Made by a program: the position numbers and the translations under genes | Notes under the pieces: generated by a model | The model's input: the letters and a program-made list of their open reading frames with translations, nothing else | The model's database searches: none | Told to the model about the DNA's origin: nothing | NCBI GenBank assembly: GCA_938045215.1 | Contig: CALINF010000177.1 | Location: 1 to 13,344 of the forward strand | Direction: 5' to 3' | DNA length: 13,344 bases | Origin: an uncultured Halieaceae bacterium | GTDB taxonomy: Bacteria; Pseudomonadota; Gammaproteobacteria; Pseudomonadales; Halieaceae | Shown: in pieces, positions 1 to 7,146 of the stretch | Layout of the letters: each line of letters opens with the position of its first letter | How positions within the stretch are numbered: position 1 is the stretch's first letter

Positions 1-427
1 CCTCGCTGAACCATTTGTCGCCCCAGCCGCGGTAGGGGATGAGCAGGTGCGCAAGTTCGTGATAGCCGGTCCAGTTTTCTATGAGTTGCGTTGCGGTGGG
101 CTCAGCGATGGTATAGAACGTGACCCTGTCGATCGTATCGCGATTAACCTGTGCCCAGGGAATGGGGTCTGATGAAGCGCCCGAGGTAGGGTTTATCACC
201 GCACGCCAGCGATCACGAGGCCACTTTCCATACACGTTGAAAAGAGCGTCGCTGATATGCTCCATCCATTGCTCAATCTGCTTCGTTGAACCCTGGCTGT
301 ACTGTGTTGAGATACTCAGTTCCAGCGTTTGTTGATCTCTGGCGATCAGGTGGGTTCGGGCAGTGTCCTGCGCCATGCTCGTCGTAGTAACAAGCAGCGC
401 TGGCAGCAAGGCTATAAGGCGAAACAC
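1..427 (-). CDS. Secreted gluzincin-like zinc metallopeptidase, N-terminal part (runs off left edge)
   Basis: The first 142 codons are visible; the C-terminal part lies beyond base 1. The protein starts with a typical Sec signal peptide: a short N-terminus with Arg3, a hydrophobic run around residues 4-16, and a likely cut after Ala19 in TSMA-QD, so it probably acts in the periplasm or outside the cell. Near the window edge is HELAH (residues 123-127), the zinc-binding HExxH motif, followed by WFSE ending at Glu142. This resembles the WLNEG of M1-like gluzincins, where that Glu is the third zinc ligand. Only 14 residues separate His127 from Glu142, fewer than the 18 usual for M1 peptidases, so the exact family is open. 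I chose the GTG at 427 because no in-frame ATG lies upstream near the signal peptide. It lies 4 nt after the stop of the metallohydrolase gene and has no clear Shine-Dalgarno, which suggests translational coupling. Confidence 0.72.
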   Translation of the reverse strand, partial: MFRLIALLPALLVTTTSMAQDTARTHLIARDQQTLELSISTQYSQGSTKQIEQWMEHISDALFNVYGKWPRDRWRAVINPTSGASSDPIPWAQVNRDTIDRVTFYTIAEPTATQLIENWTGYHELAHLLIPYRGWGDKWFSE

Positions 428-431
428 AGTG

Positions 432-1400
432 TCAGGATTGATTGCCTGTCTGCGGTTTGAAACCGGCCAGTTCGCCCATGCGGCGGAACAATTCGACGAC
501 ATCGGTGCGTGTGTCGTCATTGGTGAACTCACGATACAGGCTGTCTACATTGACGGCGATGCGCTCTGGTTCCGACCAGGCGCTGTACTCCGACAAATGG
601 ATATCCTGCGCAGCCTCCCAGGCATCCATGCCGGCGTCATAGCGTAGCTTCGCCTGCTCTCTTACATACTCCAGGTATTGGCGAACCTTGCGCACACCGG
701 ATTTGTCGGTGATGGGGCCGTGCCCGGGCACGATATGCTCGACATCCATATTCTCGATTCTGCGGCAGGCATTGATCCAGTTGGCGACCGGGCCCTCCCA
801 AATCAGTGGCGTGCCTTCAATAAACAATATGTCACCTGTAAAGACTGTTTTGTCGGCAGGCGAGTGCACCAGGATATCGCCTCGCGTGTGAGCGGGACCT
901 ACCTCCAGCATGTGGATGGGCTTGTCGCCCACATGCATGTGCAACTCACCATCAAATGTTTTCGTTGGTGGTGTGTAGTTGATGCCATGAAAGTTGAACG
1001 CACCAAAGCAATGTATGAAGTACTCGCCAACTGGCCCCATTGTCTTGGCTGCGTCCATGATGGCGGCCAACCCTTCGGGTGGTAGCTCATCCATCTCTGC
1101 GGCCGATGCGCTCGAAGCAATAATATCCGCCCCTGTTACCAGTTCGTTGCCGTGGCAGTGATCGCCGTTGGCGTGGGTGTTGACGAGGGTTTTGATGTTG
1201 GCGGTGCAGGGTTGCGCATCGCGCATCGCCTTGAGCATGGTTTGGGTGAGGTCTAAATCGAACAGCGTGTCGATGAGGATCGACTCCTCGCCATCGACCA
1301 CAAGACCTGCGTTGCTCCAGCCCCAGGTACCCTGGGGTGCCAGCCAGGCGTAGGCACCGTTGGACAGATCGATCAGACCAGCGACAGGGTTCTTGTGCAT
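432..1400 (-). CDS. MBL-fold metallohydrolase (zinc-dependent hydrolase)
   Basis: A complete 322-residue protein of the metallo-beta-lactamase fold. The metal ligands can be read in order: THANGDH (His76, Asn78, Asp80, His81), His171 in AHTRGD, Asp190 in FTGD, and His227 in PGHG. The central motif is HxNxDH rather than the classic HxHxDH, so one ligand of the first metal site is changed to Asn. Such HANGDH variants occur in a broad group of uncharacterised MBL proteins, to my knowledge. There is no signal peptide, so it is probably cytoplasmic. The substrate is unknown; hydrolysis of an ester, thioester or lactone would fit the fold. The ATG at 1400 has a GAGGGA Shine-Dalgarno about 7 nt upstream. 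The gene is probably co-transcribed with the downstream peptidase gene and diverges from the alpha/beta-hydrolase operon. Confidence 0.88.
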   Translation of the reverse strand: MHKNPVAGLIDLSNGAYAWLAPQGTWGWSNAGLVVDGEESILIDTLFDLDLTQTMLKAMRDAQPCTANIKTLVNTHANGDHCHGNELVTGADIIASSASAAEMDELPPEGLAAIMDAAKTMGPVGEYFIHCFGAFNFHGINYTPPTKTFDGELHMHVGDKPIHMLEVGPAHTRGDILVHSPADKTVFTGDILFIEGTPLIWEGPVANWINACRRIENMDVEHIVPGHGPITDKSGVRKVRQYLEYVREQAKLRYDAGMDAWEAAQDIHLSEYSAWSEPERIAVNVDSLYREFTNDDTRTDVVELFRRMGELAGFKPQTGNQS

Positions 1401-1463
1401 GATTTTTCCCTCGTGTTGTAAAAGTCATGGTACCCAAATCTGTTCCTGTCTGCTGCCCTGATT

Positions 1464-1491
1464 TTGTCTAGCACCCGTTGTCTGTTTTAAT
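1464..1491 (+). promoter_or_regulatory. Candidate sigma-70 promoter for the hydrolase/plsC operon
   Basis: A TTGTCT (-35-like, 1464-1469) is separated by 16 bp from TTTAAT (-10-like, 1486-1491; five of six consensus bases). Transcription would start near 1498, leaving a leader of about 22 nt that contains the AAGGA ribosome site. It lies in the 119-bp divergent region 1401-1519, where I see no other clear element. Identified by eye only. Confidence 0.45.
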
Positions 1492-1508
1492 GCAACAAAT
1501 TCAGTCAC

Positions 1509-1513
1509 AAGGA
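1509..1513 (+). promoter_or_regulatory. Shine-Dalgarno deciding the hydrolase start
   Basis: AAGGA lies 6 nt before the ATG at 1520. It supports that start over the in-frame TTG at 1478 and ATG at 1490, which overlap the proposed promoter and would put polar residues ahead of the membrane anchor. Confidence 0.65.
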
Positions 1514-1519
1514 TATTGC

Positions 1520-2593
1520 ATGATCTGGTTTCTTTTACTGCTCGCCGCTGTGGTGGTGTTTAGCTATGTTTACTTGCGCGGAGAAGATCTGAGCTATCTG
1601 GATGCCCCGCAGCCACCCAAGCCCGTGGGTGAAGCCAGTGCCCAGCACCGCGAGGTTGTTGCCTCGCTGCGAGAATTTTCCAGCGCCGCCAAGTCGGCTT
1701 CTCGCAAGGACCGTATCCGAACACTGCGCGACCTGATGGATGCCATGAGCGACGATCGTGAGTTTGTCAGCGAATTCAGACAAGTTGATTTGGGTGGTAT
1801 CAGAGGCGAGTGGGTATTGGCCCCGGGCGTCGATGCCAGACGTCGTGTTCTGTATATACACGGCGGTGCCTGGATTGCCGGAAGTCCCAAGAGTCATAGA
1901 GCAATTACCAACCGCCTATCGGTCGACCTCAACGCCGCCGTCTTTTCGCTGGACTATCGGTTGATGCCTGAGTATCGGCGAATGGCAGGCATTTTCGACT
2001 GCCAGAATGCCTACCGCTGGATCCTCGACAACGGACCCGATGGCAAGGAAGCGCTCGACTTTTTGCTGGTCGGAGGAGACTCCGCCGGTGGCAGCCTGAC
2101 GCTGGTAACGTTGGCATGGGCCCGAGACCAAGGCCTGCGTGCTGCTGATGCCGCTATTGCTTTCTCGCCATCCACCGATGTGACCATGTCTTCTCCAAGC
2201 CTGTTTGCGAATATTCCAACAGATCCCATGCTGGGGCCAGCCTTTGGCTCGTTGTCGAAGGTGCCCAAGCTGGTACTGTGGTGGAGTACCTGGATCACTT
2301 CCCGTATGCGCCCCTCGGACCCCCTCGTATCACCACTGCGCGGCGACCTCGCGGGCTTACCACCAATACTGGTGCTGGTAAGTGAGCAGGAGATGTTGTT
2401 CGACGACGCCTATCGCTACGTGACCAAGGCGCAGGCCGCTGGTTCGCCGGTAGAACTCCAAAGTTGGCCATACATGGTGCATGTGTGGCCAATCTTTAAT
2501 CCCGAGTTACCCGAGGCAGAGGAGGCGTTTGCCAATATTGTCGAGTTTGTCGACAGCGCGAGTGGCGACATGGTGGGAGACATAGCCGCGTGA
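1520..2593 (+). CDS. Membrane-anchored alpha/beta-hydrolase, HSL/GDXG esterase family
   Basis: A 357-residue esterase or lipase-like enzyme. It starts with a single hydrophobic segment (about residues 2-19, WFLLLLAAVVVFSYVYL), which probably anchors it to the inner membrane. The hormone-sensitive-lipase signature follows: oxyanion motif HGGAW from His114, nucleophile Ser188 in GGDSAGG, an acidic cluster Glu291/Asp295/Asp296 in SEQEMLFDD expected to supply the acid, and His321 in MVHVW as the likely base. These enzymes hydrolyse short to medium acyl esters or lipids; the substrate here is not evident. The gene overlaps the acyltransferase gene by 4 bp (GTGA), so the two are almost certainly translated together. 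That suggests a role in lipid turnover or remodelling, which is inference. Confidence 0.88.
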   Translation: MIWFLLLLAAVVVFSYVYLRGEDLSYLDAPQPPKPVGEASAQHREVVASLREFSSAAKSASRKDRIRTLRDLMDAMSDDREFVSEFRQVDLGGIRGEWVLAPGVDARRRVLYIHGGAWIAGSPKSHRAITNRLSVDLNAAVFSLDYRLMPEYRRMAGIFDCQNAYRWILDNGPDGKEALDFLLVGGDSAGGSLTLVTLAWARDQGLRAADAAIAFSPSTDVTMSSPSLFANIPTDPMLGPAFGSLSKVPKLVLWWSTWITSRMRPSDPLVSPLRGDLAGLPPILVLVSEQEMLFDDAYRYVTKAQAAGSPVELQSWPYMVHVWPIFNPELPEAEEAFANIVEFVDSASGDMVGDIAA

Positions 2594-3330
2594 ATACAGT
2601 TCGTTCGATTCTGGTGTTTCTCTGGATCGCCGTATCGATCATACCGTTTGGATTGCTGCTGGTGCTGTGCTCCCTGTTTTTGCGGGATGACAAGCTCTGG
2701 TGGTGGTTTGCGGTGCCATGGTTGCGTCTCTCGATCAGCGCCGCTCGTGTTATTGGTGGTGTGAACTACCGTGTGCACGGAGAGGAGAATCTACCGTCGC
2801 GTTCCGATATGCAGCGGGTCATTCTGTGCCCCAAGCATCAGTCGACGTGGGAAACCTTCTATTTTCCCAGTATGACACCGCACGCTCTGGCCTATGTCTT
2901 CAAACAGGAGCTGCTGCGCATTCCCGTGTTTGGTTGGTCGATAGGTCGGTTGGGCATGATCCATATCGACCGCAGCAAACGCTCTGAGGCCTGGGCCAAG
3001 GTTGCGGAGCAGGGCAAGATACTGATGGACCGTGGCAAGTGGGTGATCATGTTTCCTGAGGGTACGCGGACTGAGCGCGGCAAGCAGGGAGCCTACAAGA
3101 TTGGTGCTACCCGTTTGGCGGTGGCCACCGATGCGCAGGTGATTCCCATTGCAGTTACCTCGGCGCGTTGTTGGCCGCGACGCTCATTCCGATTCATTCC
3201 CGGTACCATAGATGTATCTATCGGTAAGCCGATCAGCGCAACCGGTCGCGAACCGCAGGAGATGATGGAGGAGATCGAGGCCTGGATCGAGACTGAGATG
3301 CGCCGTCTGGATCCGGAAGCTTACGATTGA
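2590..3330 (+). CDS. plsC: 1-acyl-sn-glycerol-3-phosphate acyltransferase-like protein (PlsC family)
   Basis: A 246-residue lysophosphatidic-acid-acyltransferase-family protein, expected to move an acyl chain onto lysophospholipid in phosphatidic acid synthesis. It has an N-terminal membrane segment (about residues 5-31) and a second hydrophobic stretch near 36-57. The acyltransferase motifs are visible: KHQSTWE with His83, and FPEGTR at 155-160, the phosphate-binding block. The usual HX4D motif ends in Glu88 here (HX4E). I believe related proteobacterial PlsC proteins share KHQS-WE, so this need not mean loss of activity. The start is a GTG overlapping the stop of the preceding hydrolase gene, which indicates translational coupling. 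The gene ends 2 bp before the convergent Lrp-type gene. It could be an accessory paralogue rather than the cell's main PlsC. Confidence 0.88.
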   Translation: MNTVRSILVFLWIAVSIIPFGLLLVLCSLFLRDDKLWWWFAVPWLRLSISAARVIGGVNYRVHGEENLPSRSDMQRVILCPKHQSTWETFYFPSMTPHALAYVFKQELLRIPVFGWSIGRLGMIHIDRSKRSEAWAKVAEQGKILMDRGKWVIMFPEGTRTERGKQGAYKIGATRLAVATDAQVIPIAVTSARCWPRRSFRFIPGTIDVSIGKPISATGREPQEMMEEIEAWIETEMRRLDPEAYD

Positions 3331-3332
3331 GG

Positions 3333-3767
3333 TTAGCGGCTTAACTTGGTTGAGAGCACGATGGATGTTGTGGTTTTCTCGACACCTTGCAACTGTCCGA
3401 TCTCATCCAGAACCTGATCCATGGTTTCTGTTGTTGCTGTTTCCAATGTGGTGACCAGATCATATATCCCACTAACGGTCTGCACGGTTCGCACCGCGGC
3501 AATCTCTGACAGCGCGTCGACAATCTTTGGGCCGTGTTTGGGGTTGACTTGAATCATCACGTGCGCACTGATCTGCCGCTCGCTGAAGCGCGGGCTGTAG
3601 CGAATCGTGTAGCCCTGAATAATGTTGCGTCGCTCCAGACGGCGCAAACGGTCCTGAACGGTACTGCGGGATATGCCCAGGTCGCGTGCCAAAGCGCTGG
3701 TAGGCGCGCGACTATTTTGACGCAACAGCGCGAGCAGGCGATTATCAATCGGGTCCAGACTGTCCAT
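3333..3767 (-). CDS. Lrp/AsnC-family transcriptional regulator
   Basis: A complete 144-residue one-component regulator of the feast/famine family. Residues 5-55 form the N-terminal winged helix-turn-helix: DNRLLALLRQNSR, then LARDLGISRSTVQDRLRRLE as the DNA-binding helices, then IIQGYTI leading into the linker. Residues about 65-140 are the RAM ligand-binding and dimerisation domain, with the family's typical VSGIYDLVTTLE segment near 98-110. Proteins of this size usually form dimers to octamers and sense amino acids. The gene diverges from the Orn/Lys/Arg decarboxylase gene across 151 bp, so I infer that it regulates that gene, probably in response to a basic amino acid, and perhaps itself. 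It ends only 2 bp from the convergent plsC gene. Confidence 0.93.
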   Translation of the reverse strand: MDSLDPIDNRLLALLRQNSRAPTSALARDLGISRSTVQDRLRRLERRNIIQGYTIRYSPRFSERQISAHVMIQVNPKHGPKIVDALSEIAAVRTVQTVSGIYDLVTTLETATTETMDQVLDEIGQLQGVEKTTTSIVLSTKLSR

Positions 3768-3876
3768 AATGCCAAGTTTTCCGTTAATTTGATGGGTATA
3801 TTACTACAATCCGTCAGTTTATACATTCAGATTGCCGCCCGGCGACGGTACACTACCGCCTAGAACACCGCACGCA

Positions 3877-3893
3877 AGCAATTGCTGCAGCAA
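3877..3893. promoter_or_regulatory. Two overlapping palindromes upstream of the decarboxylase gene (candidate operator)
   Basis: AGCAATTGCT (3877-3886) and TTGCTGCAGCAA (3882-3893) are perfect 10- and 12-bp palindromes that share TTGCT. They end 25 bp before the decarboxylase ATG and 14 bp before its ribosome site. They could be an operator for a dimeric repressor, or could form alternative RNA hairpins in the leader. Confidence 0.35.
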
Positions 3894-3907
3894 GCGGGAT
3901 TATGAGT

Positions 3908-3915
3908 AGGTGGGG
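3908..3915 (+). promoter_or_regulatory. Shine-Dalgarno of the decarboxylase gene
   Basis: AGGTGGGG ends 3 nt before the ATG at 3919; its AGGTGG core is 5 nt away. The in-frame GTG at 3910 lies inside this site and is therefore an unlikely start. Confidence 0.55.
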
Positions 3916-3918
3916 CAG

Positions 3919-5847
3919 ATGTCAAAAATAGTGAGTCACATTGCCGTGGTGGCCGGTGATGAAGCGGTTTGCAGTCGTTGGGTGAATGCGCTCAACGACG
4001 CCGTAGCCAAACAGCCCGGTGATAAAGCGGTGTCGATACTGCACTTCCTGGGAGCTGCTTCACAAGAGCAGGTTCTGCAGCAGGTGGCCTCCGACGGCTT
4101 GCTTCAGGCGGTGATACTCGACGGGGTGACCATAGAAAACACCAGCGAGTTGGTGCGTACGATCAAGAGCATGCGCAGCGAACTCGACCTGTTTCTCGCC
4201 GTTCCCCGCGACACAGTGGTGCCCGAGTTGCCTGTAGAGTTGCTCGACCGGGATGACGAAAAGGCTAGCCATCTGCTGCGCCAGGTACAGACCGCGATTG
4301 AGCGCAGGGCCCGCACACCCTTCGCCGACACACTGCGAGACTACGTGTTCAGCGCCAAGGACGCCTGGCATACCCCCGGGCACTCCGGTGGTGATAGTCT
4401 GCGCGACAGCCCGTGGGTCGCTGATTTTTACGAGCTGATGGGCGAGCACATCTTTAATACGGATCTGTCGGTGTCTGTGCAGGTGCTGGATTCATTGCTG
4501 GAGCCGCACAGCGTGATACAGGAGTCGCAGGACCTTGCTGCACGTGCGTTTGGCGCCCGCCACACCTTCTTCGTTACCAATGGCACTTCTACCGCCAACA
4601 AGGTGATTATCCAGCATCTGCTGGGTGCTGGCGGCAAGATGATTCTCGATCAGGCCTGCCACAAGTCGATCCACCACGCGGTGATTCTTTTTGGCGTTGA
4701 GCCGATCTACCTCGAGGCCAGCCTGAAGGCCGATTACGGGTTCTACGGCCCCGTGCCCAAGGATCGAATTATCGCAGCCATTGACGCTAATCCGGACGCG
4801 AAACTGCTGACGCTGACCTCGTGCACCTACGACGGGTTTTATTACGATCTTGAACCTATTATCGCCTACGCCCATGAGCGAGGTCTCAAGGTGTTGATCG
4901 ATGAGGCCTGGTACGCCCACGGTCGCTTCCATCCAGCATTGCGACCGAACGCACTGGAAAGCGGCGCCGACTATGTGACCCAGAGTACCCACAAGATGCT
5001 GTCGGCGTTCTCACAAGCTAGCATGATTCACGTGAACGATCCTGACTTTGACGAACATCGCTTTCGTGAGCATCTGAACATGCACACATCAACGAGCCCA
5101 CAGTACGCGATGATTGCCAGCCTGGACGTGGCACGTAAACAGATGAGCATGGAGGGTTTTGCTCAACTTGAACGCTGCATCGATATTGCAGGCAGGGTGC
5201 GAGCGGCCATTGATGCCACGGGCGTATTTCGGGTGTTGTCGCTGGCTGACATGCTGCCAGCGGAACTTGCAGACGACAATATACGGGTCGATCCCACCAA
5301 GCTCAGTATCGATGTTTCCGCCTCAGGCTACAGCGCCAGACAGCTGCAACTGGATCTGTTTGAAGACTTCGGAATTCAGGTAGAAAAAGTGACGCACAAC
5401 ACTCTGTCAGTACTGGTCACACTGGGTACCACCGAGAGTAAAGTCATGCGCTTTATCAGCGCGATGCAGAAACTGGCTGCCAGTGCGCCGGGTGTAGGCG
5501 AAAACGTGCGCAGGCGTGTGTCATCCTTGCCGGCGCTTAGCGACATAGCCATGTTGCCTCGCGAGGCGTACTTTGGCCCGGCCCGGAATGTGCCGTTGAC
5601 AGGTGCGCAGCATGAGCTGAATCAGGCACTCGTTGGCGCGTTAAGCGCCGATCAGGTGGTGCCGTACCCACCGGGTATTCCCGTGCTGGTTCCCGGTCAG
5701 GTGATTTCCGAGAACATTGCCCGCTTTCTGCTAGACCTGTATCGCAGCAACAGCGGTATCGAGATACACGGTATGGTGACTCAGGGTGATGAACCCTGTT
5801 TGCGCATCGTCCATAGTGACGCAAGTTCGATTGCACTTACCGGCTGA
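3919..5847 (+). CDS. Orn/Lys/Arg decarboxylase, PLP fold type I
   Basis: A 642-residue PLP-dependent decarboxylase of the bacterial basic-amino-acid family, expected to release CO2 from ornithine, lysine or arginine and give putrescine, cadaverine or agmatine. Residues about 1-130 form a receiver-like N-terminal wing domain. The core starts near AWHTPGH (149-155). PLP-site residues are visible: the TNGTST phosphate loop (220-225), His248 in ACHKS for stacking on the ring, DEAW (328-331) with Asp328 for the pyridine nitrogen, and Lys359 in STHKM as the Schiff-base lysine. The C-terminal domain carries the family signature VPYPPGIPVLVPGQ. It is shorter than E. coli SpeC, LdcC or AdiA (about 710-755 residues), and I cannot assign the substrate. 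An Lrp-type gene diverges upstream. The start is the ATG at 3919, supported by the nearby ribosome site. Confidence 0.9.
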   Translation: MSKIVSHIAVVAGDEAVCSRWVNALNDAVAKQPGDKAVSILHFLGAASQEQVLQQVASDGLLQAVILDGVTIENTSELVRTIKSMRSELDLFLAVPRDTVVPELPVELLDRDDEKASHLLRQVQTAIERRARTPFADTLRDYVFSAKDAWHTPGHSGGDSLRDSPWVADFYELMGEHIFNTDLSVSVQVLDSLLEPHSVIQESQDLAARAFGARHTFFVTNGTSTANKVIIQHLLGAGGKMILDQACHKSIHHAVILFGVEPIYLEASLKADYGFYGPVPKDRIIAAIDANPDAKLLTLTSCTYDGFYYDLEPIIAYAHERGLKVLIDEAWYAHGRFHPALRPNALESGADYVTQSTHKMLSAFSQASMIHVNDPDFDEHRFREHLNMHTSTSPQYAMIASLDVARKQMSMEGFAQLERCIDIAGRVRAAIDATGVFRVLSLADMLPAELADDNIRVDPTKLSIDVSASGYSARQLQLDLFEDFGIQVEKVTHNTLSVLVTLGTTESKVMRFISAMQKLAASAPGVGENVRRRVSSLPALSDIAMLPREAYFGPARNVPLTGAQHELNQALVGALSADQVVPYPPGIPVLVPGQVISENIARFLLDLYRSNSGIEIHGMVTQGDEPCLRIVHSDASSIALTG

Positions 5848-5860
5848 TTTCTCTTGCGCA

Positions 5861-5887
5861 GGGGGTTCTCCAACCCCCTTACTTTGT
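5861..5887 (+). terminator. Rho-independent terminator-like hairpin after the decarboxylase gene
   Basis: A perfect 7-bp stem GGGGGTT (5861-5867) / AACCCCC (5872-5878) with a 4-nt loop lies 14 bp after the decarboxylase stop. A T-rich but interrupted tail (TTACTTTGT) follows. It separates the decarboxylase from the thiolase cassette. The imperfect U-tract lowers my confidence. Confidence 0.6.
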
Positions 5888-5940
5888 AATAGTCTAGTTG
5901 CCCGCTGCCGGGAGACCGTCAGCGTTCATTCATGCTGGAC

Positions 5941-5945
5941 GGAGA
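5941..5945 (+). promoter_or_regulatory. Shine-Dalgarno deciding the thiolase start
   Basis: GGAGA lies 9 nt before the ATG at 5955. The next codons (MTDAYIVGAVRSAGG) match the usual thiolase N-terminus. An in-frame TTG at 5898 would add 19 residues with no thiolase counterpart. Confidence 0.65.
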
Positions 5946-5954
5946 AATACCCCA

Positions 5955-7142
5955 ATGACAGACGCATATATTGTCGGAGCAGTACGCAGCGCCGGTGGGC
6001 GCAAGAACGGTCGCCTTTCCAATATTCACCCGATTGACTTAGGCGCTGCCGTGGTTGACGCGCTGGTTGAACGTACTGGTGTTGCTGTTGAAGAGATCGA
6101 TGACCTGATTTTTGGTTGTGTTTCACAGGTGGGCGCCCAGTCCGGCAATATTGGTCGCAATGTTTGCCTCTCCTCTGTATTGGGAGAGGTCGTGCCTGGC
6201 ACCTCAGTAGACCGCCAGTGTGGGTCGGGTCAGCAGGCTATCCACTTTGCCGCTCAGGGCGTACTGTCGGGCACCCAGGATCTGGTGATTGCAGGTGGTG
6301 TGGAGAGCATGAGCCAGGTGCCCATTGGTGCGAGTATCGTTGATGGCATGAAAGCAGATCACGGCGTTCCCTACGGCAAGAAGATTGGCGAGCGTTACCC
6401 GGGCGTCCAGTTCAATCAGTTCGCCGGCGCGGAGATGCTGGTCAAAAAATATGAGCTGACGTCAGAAGAACTGAATGAGTTCGCACTGGCCAGTCATTTG
6501 AAGGCCAAGCAGGCGATCGATGAAGGCCGCTTTGACCGCGAGATTACGCCGGTTGAGATCGAGCTGGAAGACGGCACGCGGGAACAGCACACGCAGGACG
6601 AGGGCGTTCGATTGGATGCCACTATCGGTGCGATTTCCGGACTTCAGCCTATGGCTGAGGGTGGCGTTCTTACCGCTGCCAATGCCTCGCAAATATGCGA
6701 TGGCGCATCGGCAGTGATGATTGCCAACGGCGCTACCTGTAAACGTCTGGGCCTCAAGCCCATGGCACGTATTGTTGCGATGAGTGTAATCGGCTCTGAC
6801 CCCGTGATCATGCTGGAAGGCCCAATACCGGCTACCCGCAAGGTGTTGGAAAAGGCCGGCATGAGTCTGGACGATATCGATCTATTTGAGGTTAACGAGG
6901 CGTTCGGTTCAGTACCACTTTCCTGGGCCAAGGCTTTGGGAGCCGATCTTGACAAGCTCAACGTCAACGGCGGTGCGCAGGCTCTGGGTCACCCGCTGGG
7001 TGGAACGGGTGCAAAGCTTATGACGACTTTGGTGCACGAGCTACAACGCACAGGCAAGCGGTATGGCCTGTTGGCAATCTGCGAGGGCGGTGGTACTGCC
7101 AACGGCACCATCGTTGAACGTGTCGATGCAGTAGTGGAGTAG
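5955..7142 (+). CDS. Thiolase (acetyl-CoA acyltransferase)
   Basis: A 395-residue thiolase of normal length, expected to cleave 3-ketoacyl-CoA with CoA to acetyl- or propionyl-CoA and a shortened acyl-CoA, or to run in reverse. The catalytic set is complete: nucleophile Cys89 in RQCGSGQQA, His346 in GHPLGGTGAKL, and Cys376 in CEGGG. VNEAFGS near residues 314-320 is the conserved NEAF block. The CGSGQQA active-site motif, and the start VGAVRSAGGRKNGRLS, resemble as I recall the FadA5/FadA6-type thiolases of steroid degradation more than PhaA or FadA, so a branched or bulky substrate is plausible. That is inference from motifs and needs an alignment. It is the first gene of a plus-strand cassette; the DLH-family gene starts 4 bp after its stop. 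Confidence 0.94.
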   Translation: MTDAYIVGAVRSAGGRKNGRLSNIHPIDLGAAVVDALVERTGVAVEEIDDLIFGCVSQVGAQSGNIGRNVCLSSVLGEVVPGTSVDRQCGSGQQAIHFAAQGVLSGTQDLVIAGGVESMSQVPIGASIVDGMKADHGVPYGKKIGERYPGVQFNQFAGAEMLVKKYELTSEELNEFALASHLKAKQAIDEGRFDREITPVEIELEDGTREQHTQDEGVRLDATIGAISGLQPMAEGGVLTAANASQICDGASAVMIANGATCKRLGLKPMARIVAMSVIGSDPVIMLEGPIPATRKVLEKAGMSLDDIDLFEVNEAFGSVPLSWAKALGADLDKLNVNGGAQALGHPLGGTGAKLMTTLVHELQRTGKRYGLLAICEGGGTANGTIVERVDAVVE

Positions 7143-7146
7143 GGCG

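Larger units (their letters stand above)
3768..3918. promoter_or_regulatory. Divergent control region between the Lrp regulator and decarboxylase genes
   Basis: This 151-bp region has an AT-rich half (about 3776-3830) next to the regulator gene and a GC-richer half leading into the decarboxylase. It should hold both promoters and any Lrp-type sites. A loose inverted pair GTATA (3796-3800) / TATAC (3820-3824) sits in the AT-rich part, but I could not pick a convincing -35/-10 pair on either strand. Confidence 0.5.

Noticed and set aside
678..1085. Open frames opposite the MBL gene (and similar ones opposite 4060-4992, 7423-7839 and 9640-9975)
   Set aside because: They lie fully antisense to well-supported genes, show no recognisable motifs, and are explained by GC-rich codon structure.
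1478..1519. Upstream start (TTG at 1478 or ATG at 1490) for the alpha/beta-hydrolase
   Set aside because: The ATG at 1520 has AAGGA at good spacing and begins directly at the membrane anchor. The earlier starts overlap the candidate promoter.
5898..5954. N-terminal extension of the thiolase from a TTG at 5898
   Set aside because: The extra residues do not look like thiolase sequence, and the ATG at 5955 has a ribosome site and the normal family N-terminus.
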